Assembly (NCBI GenBank): GCA_964457925.1
Contig: CAYWGH010000026.1
Location: 24,580 to 88,579, forward strand
Length of the DNA stretch: 64,000 nucleotides
From: Coneutiohabitans sp964457925
Lineage (GTDB): Bacteria; Zhuqueibacterota; Zhuqueibacteria; Zhuqueibacterales; Zhuqueibacteraceae
Reading direction: 5' to 3'
Shown: in pieces, positions 8,664-17,999 of the stretch
How positions within the stretch are numbered: the first letter of the stretch is position 1
Layout of the letters: every line of letters starts with the position of its first letter
Position numbers and translations under genes: made by a program
Notes under the pieces: generated by a model
The model's database searches: none
What the model saw: only the letters and a program-made list of their open reading frames with translations
Told to the model about the DNA's origin: nothing

Positions 8664-9950
8664 ATGCGCGACGTCGTCATCGTAGAGGGCATTCGCACAC
8701 CCTATGCCAAAGCCGGCACGGATTTCAAGGATTTGCCGGCGCAAGAATTGGGGCGCATCGTCGTACACGAAATTCTCGAGCGCAGCGGCATCGACCCGGA
8801 AATCATCGATGAAGTCGTGATCGGGAATATCGCGCAGCCGCCGGAAGCGACAAATATTGCGCGTGTGATCGCGCTCAACAGCGGCATTCCGCGCCACGTG
8901 CCGGCGGTAACCGTGGCGCGCAATTGCGCCTCGGGCATGGAAGCCATTGCCAACGCGCATCTTAAAATCTCAGCCGGCCTGGCTGATGTCATGGTTGCCG
9001 GCGGCGTGGAGTCGATGAGCAACATTCCGATTCTGTATCCGCCCGAGTATGCCGACGTGTTGGCCGAGGCGGCAAAGGCAAAATCTGTGGGACAACGCTT
9101 GAGCGCATTTTCCCACATGCGCCCCAAACATTTCAAACCCATCATCGGCTTGCAGGTGGGCTTGACCGACCCGGTGTGCGACCTCAACATGGGCGAAACC
9201 GCGGAAGTGCTGGCAAAGGAATTTCACATCACGCGCGAGGAACAAGATCGCTTTGCGTTGCTGAGCCACCAGCGCGCAACCTGGGCAACGGATTCCGGCA
9301 AATTGCGTGAAGAGATCATCCCCGTCATGCCGCCGCCGAAATACAACACCGTGATCGATGAAGACAACGGCATTCGCAAAAATCAAACACTGGAAGCGCT
9401 GGCGAAACTTAAGCCCGTCTTCGACCGTGATTACGGCAGCGTCACCGCCGGTAATTCCAGCCAGATCACCGATGGCGCTGCCGCGGTGCTGATGATGTCT
9501 GCGGAAAAAGCCAAAGCGCTCAGCATGAAAGTCTGGGGCAAAGTGCGTGGCTACGCCTTTGCCGGACTCGATCCCGCCCGCATGGGTCTGGGGCCCTCGG
9601 CGGCAACGCCAAAAGCGCTAAAGCTGGCCGGCGTTTCATTCAAGGACATTCAACTCATCGAACTCAATGAAGCATTTGCCGCGCAGGTGATCGCCAATGA
9701 AATAGTTTTTCGCGATCGTAAACTCTCGCAAAAATGGCTGGGCCGCGAAGAGCCGATCGGCGAGATCAATCGTGATATACTCAATGTCAATGGCGGCGCC
9801 ATTGCGCTCGGCCACCCGGTGGGCAGCTCAGGCACGCGGCTCGTCTTGACCCTGTTGAAGGAAATGGAACGCCGCAATCTCAATCTCGGCTTGGCGACAT
9901 TATGCGTGGGCGGCGGCCAAGGCGGGGCGATGGTGGTGGAGAAAGTCTAG
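8664..9950 (+). CDS. fadI: Acetyl-CoA C-acyltransferase (3-ketoacyl-CoA thiolase)
   Basis: 428 residues; start at 8664 after AAGGAAA, giving the typical MRDVVIVEGIRTPYAKAG. The catalytic set is complete: Cys88 in VARNCASGMEA (acyl acceptor), His384 in ALGHPVGSSG and Cys414 in LCVGGGQGG. ELNEAFAAQ and GNSSQITDGAAAV are further thiolase signatures. The length matches the longer FadI type rather than the 390-residue FadA type, hence the symbol. It cleaves 3-ketoacyl-CoA with CoA to acetyl-CoA and a shortened acyl-CoA, the last step of each beta-oxidation round. It is about 90 bases after the TetR gene and about 60 before the fused hydratase/dehydrogenase, consistent with one operon. Confidence 0.95.
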   Translation: MRDVVIVEGIRTPYAKAGTDFKDLPAQELGRIVVHEILERSGIDPEIIDEVVIGNIAQPPEATNIARVIALNSGIPRHVPAVTVARNCASGMEAIANAHLKISAGLADVMVAGGVESMSNIPILYPPEYADVLAEAAKAKSVGQRLSAFSHMRPKHFKPIIGLQVGLTDPVCDLNMGETAEVLAKEFHITREEQDRFALLSHQRATWATDSGKLREEIIPVMPPPKYNTVIDEDNGIRKNQTLEALAKLKPVFDRDYGSVTAGNSSQITDGAAAVLMMSAEKAKALSMKVWGKVRGYAFAGLDPARMGLGPSAATPKALKLAGVSFKDIQLIELNEAFAAQVIANEIVFRDRKLSQKWLGREEPIGEINRDILNVNGGAIALGHPVGSSGTRLVLTLLKEMERRNLNLGLATLCVGGGQGGAMVVEKV

Positions 9951-10011
9951 GAATCAAGAAGGATCGATTGCAAAAGTGGTGTTGAAGAGCATGAAGCAAG
10001 GAGTTTCAAAC

Positions 10012-12228
10012 ATGTCTTACGAAACCATCGGTAGTGAGCCAAAATCACCGGAAGCTAAAGTATACGAACCGAACTTTGCCTCCGCGTTTCGCTTCGAAAC
10101 CGAAGGCGATATCGGATTTTTGACGATCGACGTCCCCGGAGAAAAAGTAAATATCCTTTCATCGGGCGTGATGGAAGAGCTTGATCGCTGGCTCGATGAA
10201 ATCGCCAAGCAGCAAGACCTGAAGAGCCTGGTGATCATCAGCGGAAAAGAAGGCAACTTCATTGCCGGCGCCCAAATCGCGGAGATCGAGGGGATCACCA
10301 ATCCCGAGGAAGGTGCTGTGAAAGCGGCGCTGGGCCAGGCGGTGTTCGACAAGATCGCGGCGCTGCCCCTGACCACGATTGCGGTGATCGACGGCGCCTG
10401 CGTCGGCGGCGGCCTGGAATTGGTGCTCGCCTGTGATTTTCGCATTGCGCGCGCCTCGGACAAAACCCGCCTGGGTTTGCCGGAAGTACGGCTTGGCATC
10501 ATTCCCGGTTTTGGCGGCACGCAACGCTTGCCGCGGCTCATCGGCATTCAGCGCAGCCTGGACTTCATTCTTACCGGGAGAACCGTCGACGCCAAGCGCG
10601 CCCATCGCGCCGGCATCATCGATCGTGTCATTCCCGAAGAATTTGGCCCGGAGATGATGCGCAGTGTAGCGCATGCTTTTGCCATCGAGCTGCGCAGCGA
10701 AGCATTGCGGCAGCGCATCAAAGCCCGGCGTCAAAAATTAAACGCGCAAGGCTTCTTGCTCGAGAAAAATTTTCTGGGCCGCCGCGTCTTATTCGAACAA
10801 GCGCGCAAGCGCGTGAAGGCGGAGGCCCAGGGCCATTATCCCGCGCCTCTGCTGGCATTGGAAGCGGTAGAAAAGGGGTATCCGCTCGATTTGCGCGCCG
10901 GACTGGCGATTGAAGCGGAATTGCTCGGGAAGGCCATCGTCACCGGCGTTTCAAAAAACTTGATCAAAGTGTTTTATCTCTCGGAAGAGATGAAGCGCGA
11001 TAAGGGCGCAGCACGGTTTACCGGCGTTCCGCAGGAATTCAAACGCATCGGTGTGCTGGGCGCGGGCGTGATGGGCGGCGGGATTGCACAATTGCTGGCG
11101 CACAACAATTTGCCCGCGCGCATGAAGGACATCAATTTTGCCGCGGTTGCCAAAGGCACCGAGGCCGCGGCGAAAGTATTTAATGAAGCCGTGAGGAAGC
11201 GCAGGTTGACGCCGAAGGAAATGCGGAACAAAATGGCGTTGATTTCAGGGACGATTGATTATTCCGGTTTTCATCATGTCGATCTCGTGATCGAAGCCAT
11301 CGTCGAGAATCTTGACATCAAGAAGAAAGTTTTCGCCGAGCTTGACGGCCTTGTGCCGGCGCAGGCCGTGTTGGTGAGCAACACATCTTCCCTGCCGATT
11401 ACTGAAATGGCCAGGTCTACTAAGCGGCCGGACAAAGTCGCGGGTTTGCATTTCTTCAATCCTGTGCATCTCATGCCGTTGATTGAAGTGATTCGCGGCG
11501 AACAAACCAGTGACGAAACGGTGGTGAGCCTGGTGGCGTTCGCGAAAAAACTCGGCAAAACGCCCATCGTGGTAAAGGATTCACCGGGCTTCTTGGTGAA
11601 TCGCATTCTTGCGGTTTACATGGCCGAGGCCAGTCGCATGCTGCAAGCGGGCGGCTCGCTTGAAGAAATCGACAAAGCGCTGGTGAGCTTTGGCATGCCG
11701 ATGGGCCCGTTCAATCTCATCGACGAAGTGGGCATCGACGTGGCGGCGAAGGTCAACAAGATCATGATTGACGCGTTCGGCGAGCGCATGGGCGTCGCGG
11801 GCGTGTTGGATAAACTGGTTGCCGGCGGCCGCCTCGGCAAGAAAAACGGCAAAGGGTTCTATCTCTATCGCGGCAAAGAAAAACAAATTGATCAAACGGT
11901 TTACCCCTTGTTCAATCTCGCGCCTGCCAAAGGCCAGCACTTCGCCAAGCATGAACCGGAGGAACGCTGCGTGCTCATGATGATCAATGAAGCGGCAATG
12001 TGCCTGAGCGAAGGCCTCATTCGCCGCCCGCATGAAGTTGATGCCGGCATGATTTTCGGCGCGGGGTTTCCGCCGTTTCGCGGCGGCTTGTTGCGCTACG
12101 CCGACAGCCTGGGCAGCAATCGCGTTGTTGAACGCTTGGAATACTATGCCGGCAAGCTGGGAGATCATTTCAAGCCCGCGGCAATGCTGGTGGAGATGGC
12201 GCGGCATGAAAAGAGTTTCTATAATTAG
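10012..12228 (+). CDS. fadJ: Bifunctional enoyl-CoA hydratase / 3-hydroxyacyl-CoA dehydrogenase
   Basis: 738 residues from the ATG at 10012, which has AAGGAG nine bases upstream; the ATG at 9976 lacks one. Residues 20-210 are crotonase-fold hydratase, with GAQIAEIEG as oxyanion-hole region and two catalytic glutamates in GGGLELVLACDFRIA and LGLPEVRLG. From about residue 345 comes the NAD-binding GVLGAGVMGGGIAQ, then SNTSSLPI and GLHFFNPVHLMPLIEV with the catalytic histidine, followed by the two C-terminal 3HCDH domains ending GAGFPPFRGGLLRYAD. This is the trifunctional-protein alpha-subunit architecture (FadB/FadJ, human HADHA), and pairs with the thiolase just upstream. FadJ versus FadB cannot be settled from sequence alone; the FadI-type partner favours FadJ. 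Confidence 0.94.
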   Translation: MSYETIGSEPKSPEAKVYEPNFASAFRFETEGDIGFLTIDVPGEKVNILSSGVMEELDRWLDEIAKQQDLKSLVIISGKEGNFIAGAQIAEIEGITNPEEGAVKAALGQAVFDKIAALPLTTIAVIDGACVGGGLELVLACDFRIARASDKTRLGLPEVRLGIIPGFGGTQRLPRLIGIQRSLDFILTGRTVDAKRAHRAGIIDRVIPEEFGPEMMRSVAHAFAIELRSEALRQRIKARRQKLNAQGFLLEKNFLGRRVLFEQARKRVKAEAQGHYPAPLLALEAVEKGYPLDLRAGLAIEAELLGKAIVTGVSKNLIKVFYLSEEMKRDKGAARFTGVPQEFKRIGVLGAGVMGGGIAQLLAHNNLPARMKDINFAAVAKGTEAAAKVFNEAVRKRRLTPKEMRNKMALISGTIDYSGFHHVDLVIEAIVENLDIKKKVFAELDGLVPAQAVLVSNTSSLPITEMARSTKRPDKVAGLHFFNPVHLMPLIEVIRGEQTSDETVVSLVAFAKKLGKTPIVVKDSPGFLVNRILAVYMAEASRMLQAGGSLEEIDKALVSFGMPMGPFNLIDEVGIDVAAKVNKIMIDAFGERMGVAGVLDKLVAGGRLGKKNGKGFYLYRGKEKQIDQTVYPLFNLAPAKGQHFAKHEPEERCVLMMINEAAMCLSEGLIRRPHEVDAGMIFGAGFPPFRGGLLRYADSLGSNRVVERLEYYAGKLGDHFKPAAMLVEMARHEKSFYN

Positions 12229-12362
12229 CCCACTTCAACACATTTGATTTTCTGCCGGCAAAACACACAAAAAATGCGAACAACCCTTTTCGTGTGATGA
12301 GCGTGTTTCGCGGCATAAGCTGGGCATGAGCAGAAACCCAGATGTTTCATGGCGAGGTCACT

Positions 12363-14099
12363 ATGGCATCCGATGACAAGACTCAAAGCTTTCTGAAATC
12401 CCTTTTTACCGGCGAGGTCCGGCAAGAGATCATCTTCCCCTATCCTTTTATGAAGCCGCAAGAGCAGGATGATTTGCGCATCATCCTCGATTCGTTTCGG
12501 GAGTTCGCGCGCGACCATATCGACTCCGCGGAGATCGATCGCCAGGGCTTCATTGCCAGGGAAGTTTTTGCGGGATTGAAAGAATTGGGGTTTTTCGGCT
12601 TGGCGATTCCGGAAAAATACGGCGGCGCCGGGCTCTCGCAAACTGCATACAGCCGGGTATTCGAAGAAATCTGCACAGTCGACGCTTCGCTGGGCGTATC
12701 GCTGGGCGCGCATCTGTCGATCGGCAGCAAGGGCATCATGATGTTCGGCAACGATGCCCAAAAGGAAAAATATCTGCCCCGGATCGCCAGCGGCGAATAC
12801 ATGACGGCATTTGCCCTCACCGAGGCCGGCGCCGGCAGCGACGCCGCCGGCATTCAATCGAAGGCCGTGCTCAATCGCGAACGCACACATTTCACCCTCA
12901 ACGGCGGGAAGATTTGGATAACCAACGGCGGCCTCGCGGACGTGTTTACGGTGTTTGCCAAAACACCCATGGAAGCGGGCGGCGCGCCACAAGACAAGAT
13001 TACGGCATTCATCGTTGAGCGCAGCTTCAAGGGTTTTTCCTCCGGCAAGCCGGAAGAAAAGCTCGGCATTCACGGTTCGAATACGACGACGCTGAATTTC
13101 GACAACATCCACGTGCCGGTGGAAAACATGCTCGGCCAGATGGGCAAAGGCTTCAAAATCGCCATGGAAATATTGAACACCGGCCGTCTCGGTTTGGCGA
13201 GCGGCTGCGTCGGCGGTTGCAAGGTGTTGCTGACTAAAGCGGCGGAGCATGCGAAGAACCGCAAGCAATTCGGCAAGGCCATCGGCCAGTTCGAGATGAT
13301 TCAAGAGAAGATTGCGACCATGGCGGCGGATACCTATGCCGCGGATAGCATGGTTTATCTCACCACGGCCCTGGCCGATCGCAAAGACATCGATTATTCG
13401 CTGGAATCCGCAGCCTGCAAAATTTTTGTAAGCGACACGCTCTGGCGCGTGGTGAATGAAGCGATGCAAATTGCAGGCGGCATCGGCTATTCGCGCGATT
13501 ATCCCTACGAACAGGCGATGCGTGACGCGCGCATCAACCTGATCTTCGAAGGCACGAACGAAATTCTGCGCGCCTTCATCGCGCTCGCCGGCATGGAAGG
13601 CCCGGGGGAGTATCTCAAAAAAATCGGCGCGGCGCTGCGCGATCCCATCAAGGGTTTTGGCTTGTTGACCGGCTACGCCGCGAGCAAGGTGAAAGACACG
13701 GTCGCGCATGACCATCTCACGGGTGTGCATCCGAAGTTGCACGATGCCGTGGAACGTTTTAACGAATCGGCCAAGGGCTTGCACCAGGCCACCGAGCAGG
13801 CGTTGATCAAGCACGGCAAGGGCATCATCTTGAAGCAATTCGACCAACGCCGTTTGGCTGATGTGGTGATTGACACGTACGCCATGGTTGCCGTCATCGC
13901 GCGCGTTGACACGTTATTGAAAAAAAATCATACCGGGGTCGAGCAGGATTTGTTGCTGGCCAACACCTGTGTCGAAGACGCCTGGCGGCGTGTGCGGCGC
14001 AACTTGCGGCAGATGGATAAAAATCTCGACGGCCAACGCAAAAAGATCGCCGAAATGGTTTATGATTTGAATGGCTATCGCTGGAGCACAAACGTTTAG
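12363..14099 (+). CDS. Acyl-CoA dehydrogenase, VLCAD/ACAD9-like long form
   Basis: 578 residues; the ATG at 12363 has GAGG about nine bases upstream and is preferred over 12342. The N-terminal helical domain (to about 150), flavin-contacting AFALTEAGAGSDAAG and IWITNGG, and the C-terminal IAGGIGYSRDYPYEQAMRDA and IFEGTNEILRAF are clear. The Glu in FEGTNE (Glu396) is the expected catalytic base in the VLCAD/MCAD position. An extra C-terminal segment of about 180 residues, as in mitochondrial VLCAD and ACAD9, sets it apart from the common 380-residue forms and suggests preference for long chains and membrane association. It performs the first oxidation step of beta-oxidation and passes electrons to the ETF encoded next. 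Confidence 0.94.
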   Translation: MASDDKTQSFLKSLFTGEVRQEIIFPYPFMKPQEQDDLRIILDSFREFARDHIDSAEIDRQGFIAREVFAGLKELGFFGLAIPEKYGGAGLSQTAYSRVFEEICTVDASLGVSLGAHLSIGSKGIMMFGNDAQKEKYLPRIASGEYMTAFALTEAGAGSDAAGIQSKAVLNRERTHFTLNGGKIWITNGGLADVFTVFAKTPMEAGGAPQDKITAFIVERSFKGFSSGKPEEKLGIHGSNTTTLNFDNIHVPVENMLGQMGKGFKIAMEILNTGRLGLASGCVGGCKVLLTKAAEHAKNRKQFGKAIGQFEMIQEKIATMAADTYAADSMVYLTTALADRKDIDYSLESAACKIFVSDTLWRVVNEAMQIAGGIGYSRDYPYEQAMRDARINLIFEGTNEILRAFIALAGMEGPGEYLKKIGAALRDPIKGFGLLTGYAASKVKDTVAHDHLTGVHPKLHDAVERFNESAKGLHQATEQALIKHGKGIILKQFDQRRLADVVIDTYAMVAVIARVDTLLKKNHTGVEQDLLLANTCVEDAWRRVRRNLRQMDKNLDGQRKKIAEMVYDLNGYRWSTNV

Positions 14100-14251
14100 T
14101 TTCAGCTCGCTCAACCGCCGCCTGGCCGTGACTGAGCTGATAATTGATCTCATCCAAAACTCATCTCAGGCCAAATTGTTAACGAAACCAACTGGCTGCG
14201 GCCCGATGACAAACACGCATTCAAAACAAACTTGATTCACTGGAGACTGTC

Positions 14252-15022
14252 GTGAAAATCATTTTGTGCATGAAACAAGTGCCGCTCAAGGATGCGCAAC
14301 TGAAAATCAGCAGCGACCATCTTTGGGTTGAGGAAGCCAATTTGAATTTTGAAATCAATGAAAGCGATCACTACGGCCTGGAAGCGGCTTTGCGTTTGAA
14401 AGAGGCGCACGGCGGGGAAGTTGCTGTTATCAGCATCGGCCCGGCGCGCGCGAAACAGGCGATTCAGCAAGCGCTGGCGAAAGGCGCCGATCGCGCCATT
14501 CACGTGACCCATGAGAAGCCGATCATGGATCCGTTTATCGCCGCGAAACTGCTGGCCGCCGTGATCAAACCGGAAAACCCGGATTTGATCCTCACCGGTT
14601 TGCAATCGGATGACGCCGGCTTTGGCCAGACCGGCGTGGTGCTGGCGGAGCTGCTGGGCTTGCCGCACGCGACGCTGGTGATGGAAATTCAAGTGCCGGG
14701 CGACAAACTGAAAATCAAACGCGAGTTGGAAAGCGGCTGGTTTCAATATATCGAGTTGCCGAAGCCGGCGGTGCTCACCATTCAATCCGGCTTGGCGGCC
14801 ATTCGCTATGCCACCATCAAAGGCATCATGGCCGCGAAGAAAAAACCGCAACAAGAGGTGAATGCAGCCAGTCTGGGCGTCGATCTCGCGCAGGGCCAAA
14901 TCAATTTCCACAAACTCTACGTGCCGGTGAAAACAAAGAAAACGCAAATGCTGACCGGCGACGCGAAGGCCGTGGCAAAGGAGCTGGCTGAGAAGTTGAA
15001 GAATGAGGCGAAGGTCATATAA
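14252..15022 (+). CDS. etfB: Electron transfer flavoprotein beta subunit
   Basis: 256 residues starting at a GTG (14252) with TGGAGA upstream; reading MKIILCMKQVPLKDAQLKI. Typical EtfB features are NESDHYGLEAALRLKE, EVAVISIGPARAKQAIQQAL, DLILTGLQSDDAGFGQTGVVLAELLGLPHAT (AMP/FAD-contact region) and the recognition-loop region KRELESGWFQYIELPKPAVLTIQ. It forms the heterodimer with EtfA and takes electrons from the acyl-CoA dehydrogenase encoded just upstream to the quinone pool through ETF-quinone oxidoreductase, which is not in this window. The etfB-etfA order with an 80-base gap is standard. Confidence 0.95.
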   Translation: MKIILCMKQVPLKDAQLKISSDHLWVEEANLNFEINESDHYGLEAALRLKEAHGGEVAVISIGPARAKQAIQQALAKGADRAIHVTHEKPIMDPFIAAKLLAAVIKPENPDLILTGLQSDDAGFGQTGVVLAELLGLPHATLVMEIQVPGDKLKIKRELESGWFQYIELPKPAVLTIQSGLAAIRYATIKGIMAAKKKPQQEVNAASLGVDLAQGQINFHKLYVPVKTKKTQMLTGDAKAVAKELAEKLKNEAKVI

Positions 15023-15102
15023 ACATTGGATTGGCGGATTAGTGGATGAATGGATTTTCGGACGCATTCCAATTTTCCGCCCACCCTACATTGGAGATCG
15101 AC

Positions 15103-16092
15103 ATGGCAAACGGCATCTTGGTGATTGTTGAACAAAGCGACGGTAAAGTTACCCGCATCGGTTGGGAAGCGCTGGCAGCGGCACAGGAAATCGGGTCGGG
15201 GCTTGGGCACGAGGTGAGCGCTTTGGTTTTGGGCAAAGGCGCGGGTGCGGCGGCGACCGAAGTGGCAGCGGCGGCACTCGAACAAGTTCTATTTGCACAA
15301 AACAAAGAATTGTTGCACTATACGCCGGACGGCTTTAGCGCCGCGGCCAAACAAATGATCGAAAAAACGAAGCCGCAATATGTGCTGGCGGGACATTCGT
15401 ATCAAGCGCGTGATTATTTTCCCAAACTGGCCGCGAGTTGCGGCCGCGGATTGATTGCGGACTGCGTGGGGTATCGCATCGAAAATGGAACCCTGACATT
15501 CACACGCCAGGCGTTTCAAGGCAAGATCAATGCGGACTTCTCGTTTGCCGGCGACCCGCCGTACTTCGCCAGCATGCAGTCCGGCGCGGTGAGCAGTGAT
15601 CATCTCAAAAAAGGCGGCCATGCAGCAGTCCATGACGCCGGACTCGATCTTTCCAGCGTCAGCATTCGCACGAGTGTTTTGGAAATTTTCGAAGGGGTGA
15701 GAGGCAAAGTTGATTTGACCAAAGCCGATATCATCGTGTCCGTGGGCCGCGGCATCAAGGAGAAAGCCAATATACCGCTGATCGAAGAACTGGCCAGTGC
15801 CGTGGGCGGCGAGCTTGCCGCGTCACGCCCGGTATGCGATGACGGCTGGCTGCCGCTGGATCGCCAGATTGGCTCTTCGGGGCAAACCGTTGCGCCCAAA
15901 CTCTATCTCGCGGTTGGCATCTCGGGCGCAATTCAACATCTCGTGGGCATGAAAGGCGCGCGCACGATTGTGGCAATAAACAAAGACGAACGCGCCCCGA
16001 TTTTCGATATCGCCGATTACGGCATCGTCGGCGATCTGTTTGAAATCGTGCCGGAACTCACAAAAGCTATTAAAGAAGTGAAGGCGGCATAA
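15103..16092 (+). CDS. etfA: Electron transfer flavoprotein alpha subunit
   Basis: 329 residues from the ATG at 15103, preceded by TTGGAG; the ATG at 15046 has no ribosome site and would add a non-homologous extension. The C-terminal FAD domain is textbook: VSVGRGIKEKANIPLIEELA, LGASRPVCDDGWLP-like ASRPVCDDGWLPLDRQIG, GSSGQTVAPKLYLAVGISGA, HLVGM and TIVAINKDERAPIFDIADYG. It is the FAD-binding partner of EtfB. It ends the beta-oxidation cluster; a strong hairpin terminator follows 60 bases later. Confidence 0.96.
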   Translation: MANGILVIVEQSDGKVTRIGWEALAAAQEIGSGLGHEVSALVLGKGAGAAATEVAAAALEQVLFAQNKELLHYTPDGFSAAAKQMIEKTKPQYVLAGHSYQARDYFPKLAASCGRGLIADCVGYRIENGTLTFTRQAFQGKINADFSFAGDPPYFASMQSGAVSSDHLKKGGHAAVHDAGLDLSSVSIRTSVLEIFEGVRGKVDLTKADIIVSVGRGIKEKANIPLIEELASAVGGELAASRPVCDDGWLPLDRQIGSSGQTVAPKLYLAVGISGAIQHLVGMKGARTIVAINKDERAPIFDIADYGIVGDLFEIVPELTKAIKEVKAA

Positions 16093-16152
16093 ACTGCCCT
16101 CACCGTGTGGCAGTGTATGTGCATTGCAATTAATCTTGCCAAATTCACCATT

Positions 16153-16211
16153 GCGACGCAGAGCGCGTGAGAACTCAAAAGTCTCCCGCTGCGCTCTGCG
16201 CTTGTTTTTTT
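16153..16211 (+). terminator. Rho-independent terminator of the beta-oxidation operon
   Basis: GCGACGCAGAGCGC at the left pairs with GCGCTCTGCGC at the right around a loop containing CTCAAAAG, and a run of seven T follows (16204-16210). It resembles the dispersed GCAGAG palindrome at 7696-7772. The rest of 16212-16382 shows no coding or structural signal. Confidence 0.75.
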
Positions 16212-16382
16212 AATGTGCTGCTGTCGAGAGAAGTTCGAAAACACAAGCCCGCGCGCAAGCGACAAATCTGTAATGCCTGACTCTCCTTTCTGCACACATT
16301 TATCAAACATATTCTTGAGCCGGCGTACGGCCTTCCACCGCATTGCCATTGGGTTTCTCTCCTAATTTGCCAAACTAGTGCA

Positions 16383-17453
16383 ATGACCCCTGACCTGAAT
16401 TATTTTATCAAACCCGAAGTCCAATCCGCAGAAGCCTACACTCTGCAAAAACGATCGGCGGCCGTCAAGCTCGATCAGAATGAAAACCCGTTCGGCTTTC
16501 CCGCTGCGCTGCAGGAGGAATTTTGGCAACGCGTCAAATCGCGTGACTGGGCGCGCTATCCGGATTTTCATCATGAAGAATTGACGCTGGCGCTGGCGGA
16601 TTTCAATCAAATGCCGCCGGAGCAAATTCTGGCGGGTAACGGTTCGAATTCTCTCATTCAGGCATTGTTGATGGTGACGATCAGTCGCGGCACGGGCGTC
16701 GTCATTCCGCAACCCACGTTTTCGCTTTACAAACTCTCGGTGCAGATTCTTTCCGGTCTTCCCATCGAGGTTAAACTGAATCGCCAGGACTTTTCATTGC
16801 CGGTCGAGCGCGTGCTCGAAGAAGCCAACCGCCTGCATGCGAAAGCTATTGTCCTGTGTTCGCCCAACAACCCGACCGGCGCGGCGTATTCCCAAAATCA
16901 AATCGAAGAAATTTTTGCGGAATTCCCCGGACTCGTCGTGGTTGATGAGGCCTATGCCGAATTTGCGCAGCAAGATTTCCGTCCGCTGTTGCGTAAATAT
17001 GAAAATCTCATTTTGCTTCGCACGTTTTCAAAGGCTCTGGCCATGGCGGGCTGCCGCGTGGGCTATCTCATGGCGCATCCGGATCTCGTGCGCGAAATTC
17101 GCAAAGCAGCGCTGCCTTACAACATCAATGTCTTCGCCGAAGCCGCGGCATTGGTGGCGCTGGCGCATCGCGAAGAATTATTCCAGCGCGTGCGCGAGGT
17201 GGTCCGTGAGCGCGAACGTTTGCTGGCGCAGTTGAAGAAGATGACGAGGCTGCGCATCTATCCGACCCAGGCCAATTTTTTTCTCGCCGAGTTTCAAGAA
17301 CCGGTGCACGAGGTTTTTGCGCATCTGCTCAGCCGTGGTATTTTGGTGCGCAATGTCAGCGCGCATCCCATGCTGGAAAAATGCCTGCGCATCAGCATCG
17401 GCACTCCCGCAGAGAATGACAAACTGGCCGAAGCGCTGCAAGAGGTTTTGTAG
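16383..17453 (+). CDS. hisC: Histidinol-phosphate aminotransferase
   Basis: 356 residues. PLP-dependent class I/II aminotransferase of the HisC branch: KLDQNENPFGFP at the N-terminus, GNGSNSLIQAL (phosphate-binding start), LCSPNNPTGAAY, VVVDEAYAEFA and TFSKALAMAGCRVGY with the Schiff-base lysine Lys217; LRISIGTPAENDKL near the end carries the substrate-phosphate/carboxylate arginine. It converts imidazole-acetol phosphate and glutamate to histidinol phosphate in histidine synthesis. No other his gene is in the window, so a role on other aromatic substrates is possible. No clear ribosome site precedes the ATG. Confidence 0.88.
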   Translation: MTPDLNYFIKPEVQSAEAYTLQKRSAAVKLDQNENPFGFPAALQEEFWQRVKSRDWARYPDFHHEELTLALADFNQMPPEQILAGNGSNSLIQALLMVTISRGTGVVIPQPTFSLYKLSVQILSGLPIEVKLNRQDFSLPVERVLEEANRLHAKAIVLCSPNNPTGAAYSQNQIEEIFAEFPGLVVVDEAYAEFAQQDFRPLLRKYENLILLRTFSKALAMAGCRVGYLMAHPDLVREIRKAALPYNINVFAEAAALVALAHREELFQRVREVVRERERLLAQLKKMTRLRIYPTQANFFLAEFQEPVHEVFAHLLSRGILVRNVSAHPMLEKCLRISIGTPAENDKLAEALQEVL

Positions 17454-17515
17454 ATTGACTTTACACAATTTATTTGTTAAGTTAATGTCCGGCGCGCGAC
17501 CGCATTGGAGCAAAA

Positions 17516-17986
17516 ATGTTCGATAAAGATCTCCTACCATTAATCTATAACATGAATACCACCATCATGTGGATTGCGGTGACGGTGGGTATTCTATTGT
17601 TCATTATTGGTTATTTTGCCGGCGGCCGGGAGAAAATGGGGCGCATCATCCTGTGTACGTTTACCATTACCGTCATTAGTTTGCTCGGCATGCGTGTCCC
17701 GATGTTGATCTTTAGCGCGATCAAAGATAATTACAAACTTGTCACACTGCCGCAATCCGAAGTCGGTGACTATCTGAAAAAACAGGAGGCTGAAAAAACC
17801 TCCGGCAGCGCGACCGAAAAGCAGGCATCCAACAACAGCGGCAACCCCGCAACGGTTGATGTCCCGGTGGCGTTTCAAATTTTAACACTTTTCTTGTACA
17901 CCTTCTGGATCGCTTTTCTCGTGGGCATGGGAATATTTTTTTATGAGACGGTGATCGTGACCGCGGAGGAAATCGATAAAAAGTAA
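17516..17986 (+). CDS. Small membrane protein, function unknown
   Basis: 156 residues; ATG 17516 with GGAGC upstream. Three hydrophobic segments: MWIAVTVGILLFIIGYFAGG (about 18-37), IILCTFTITVISLLGM (about 44-59) and FQILTLFLYTFWIAFLVGMG (about 121-140). A hydrophilic loop (about 75-118) between the second and third is rich in Lys, Glu, Ser and Asn (KKQEAEKTSGSATEKQAS). It does not match a family I know. The stop is 13 bases before the start of the M28 peptidase gene, so the two may be co-transcribed. Confidence 0.65.
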   Translation: MFDKDLLPLIYNMNTTIMWIAVTVGILLFIIGYFAGGREKMGRIILCTFTITVISLLGMRVPMLIFSAIKDNYKLVTLPQSEVGDYLKKQEAEKTSGSATEKQASNNSGNPATVDVPVAFQILTLFLYTFWIAFLVGMGIFFYETVIVTAEEIDKK

Positions 17987-17999
17987 CGCGCTTGTTCCT

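Noticed and set aside
12225..13847. Minus-strand frame of 540 codons
   Set aside because: Antisense shadow of the acyl-CoA dehydrogenase; His/Arg/Phe-rich composition typical of shadows.
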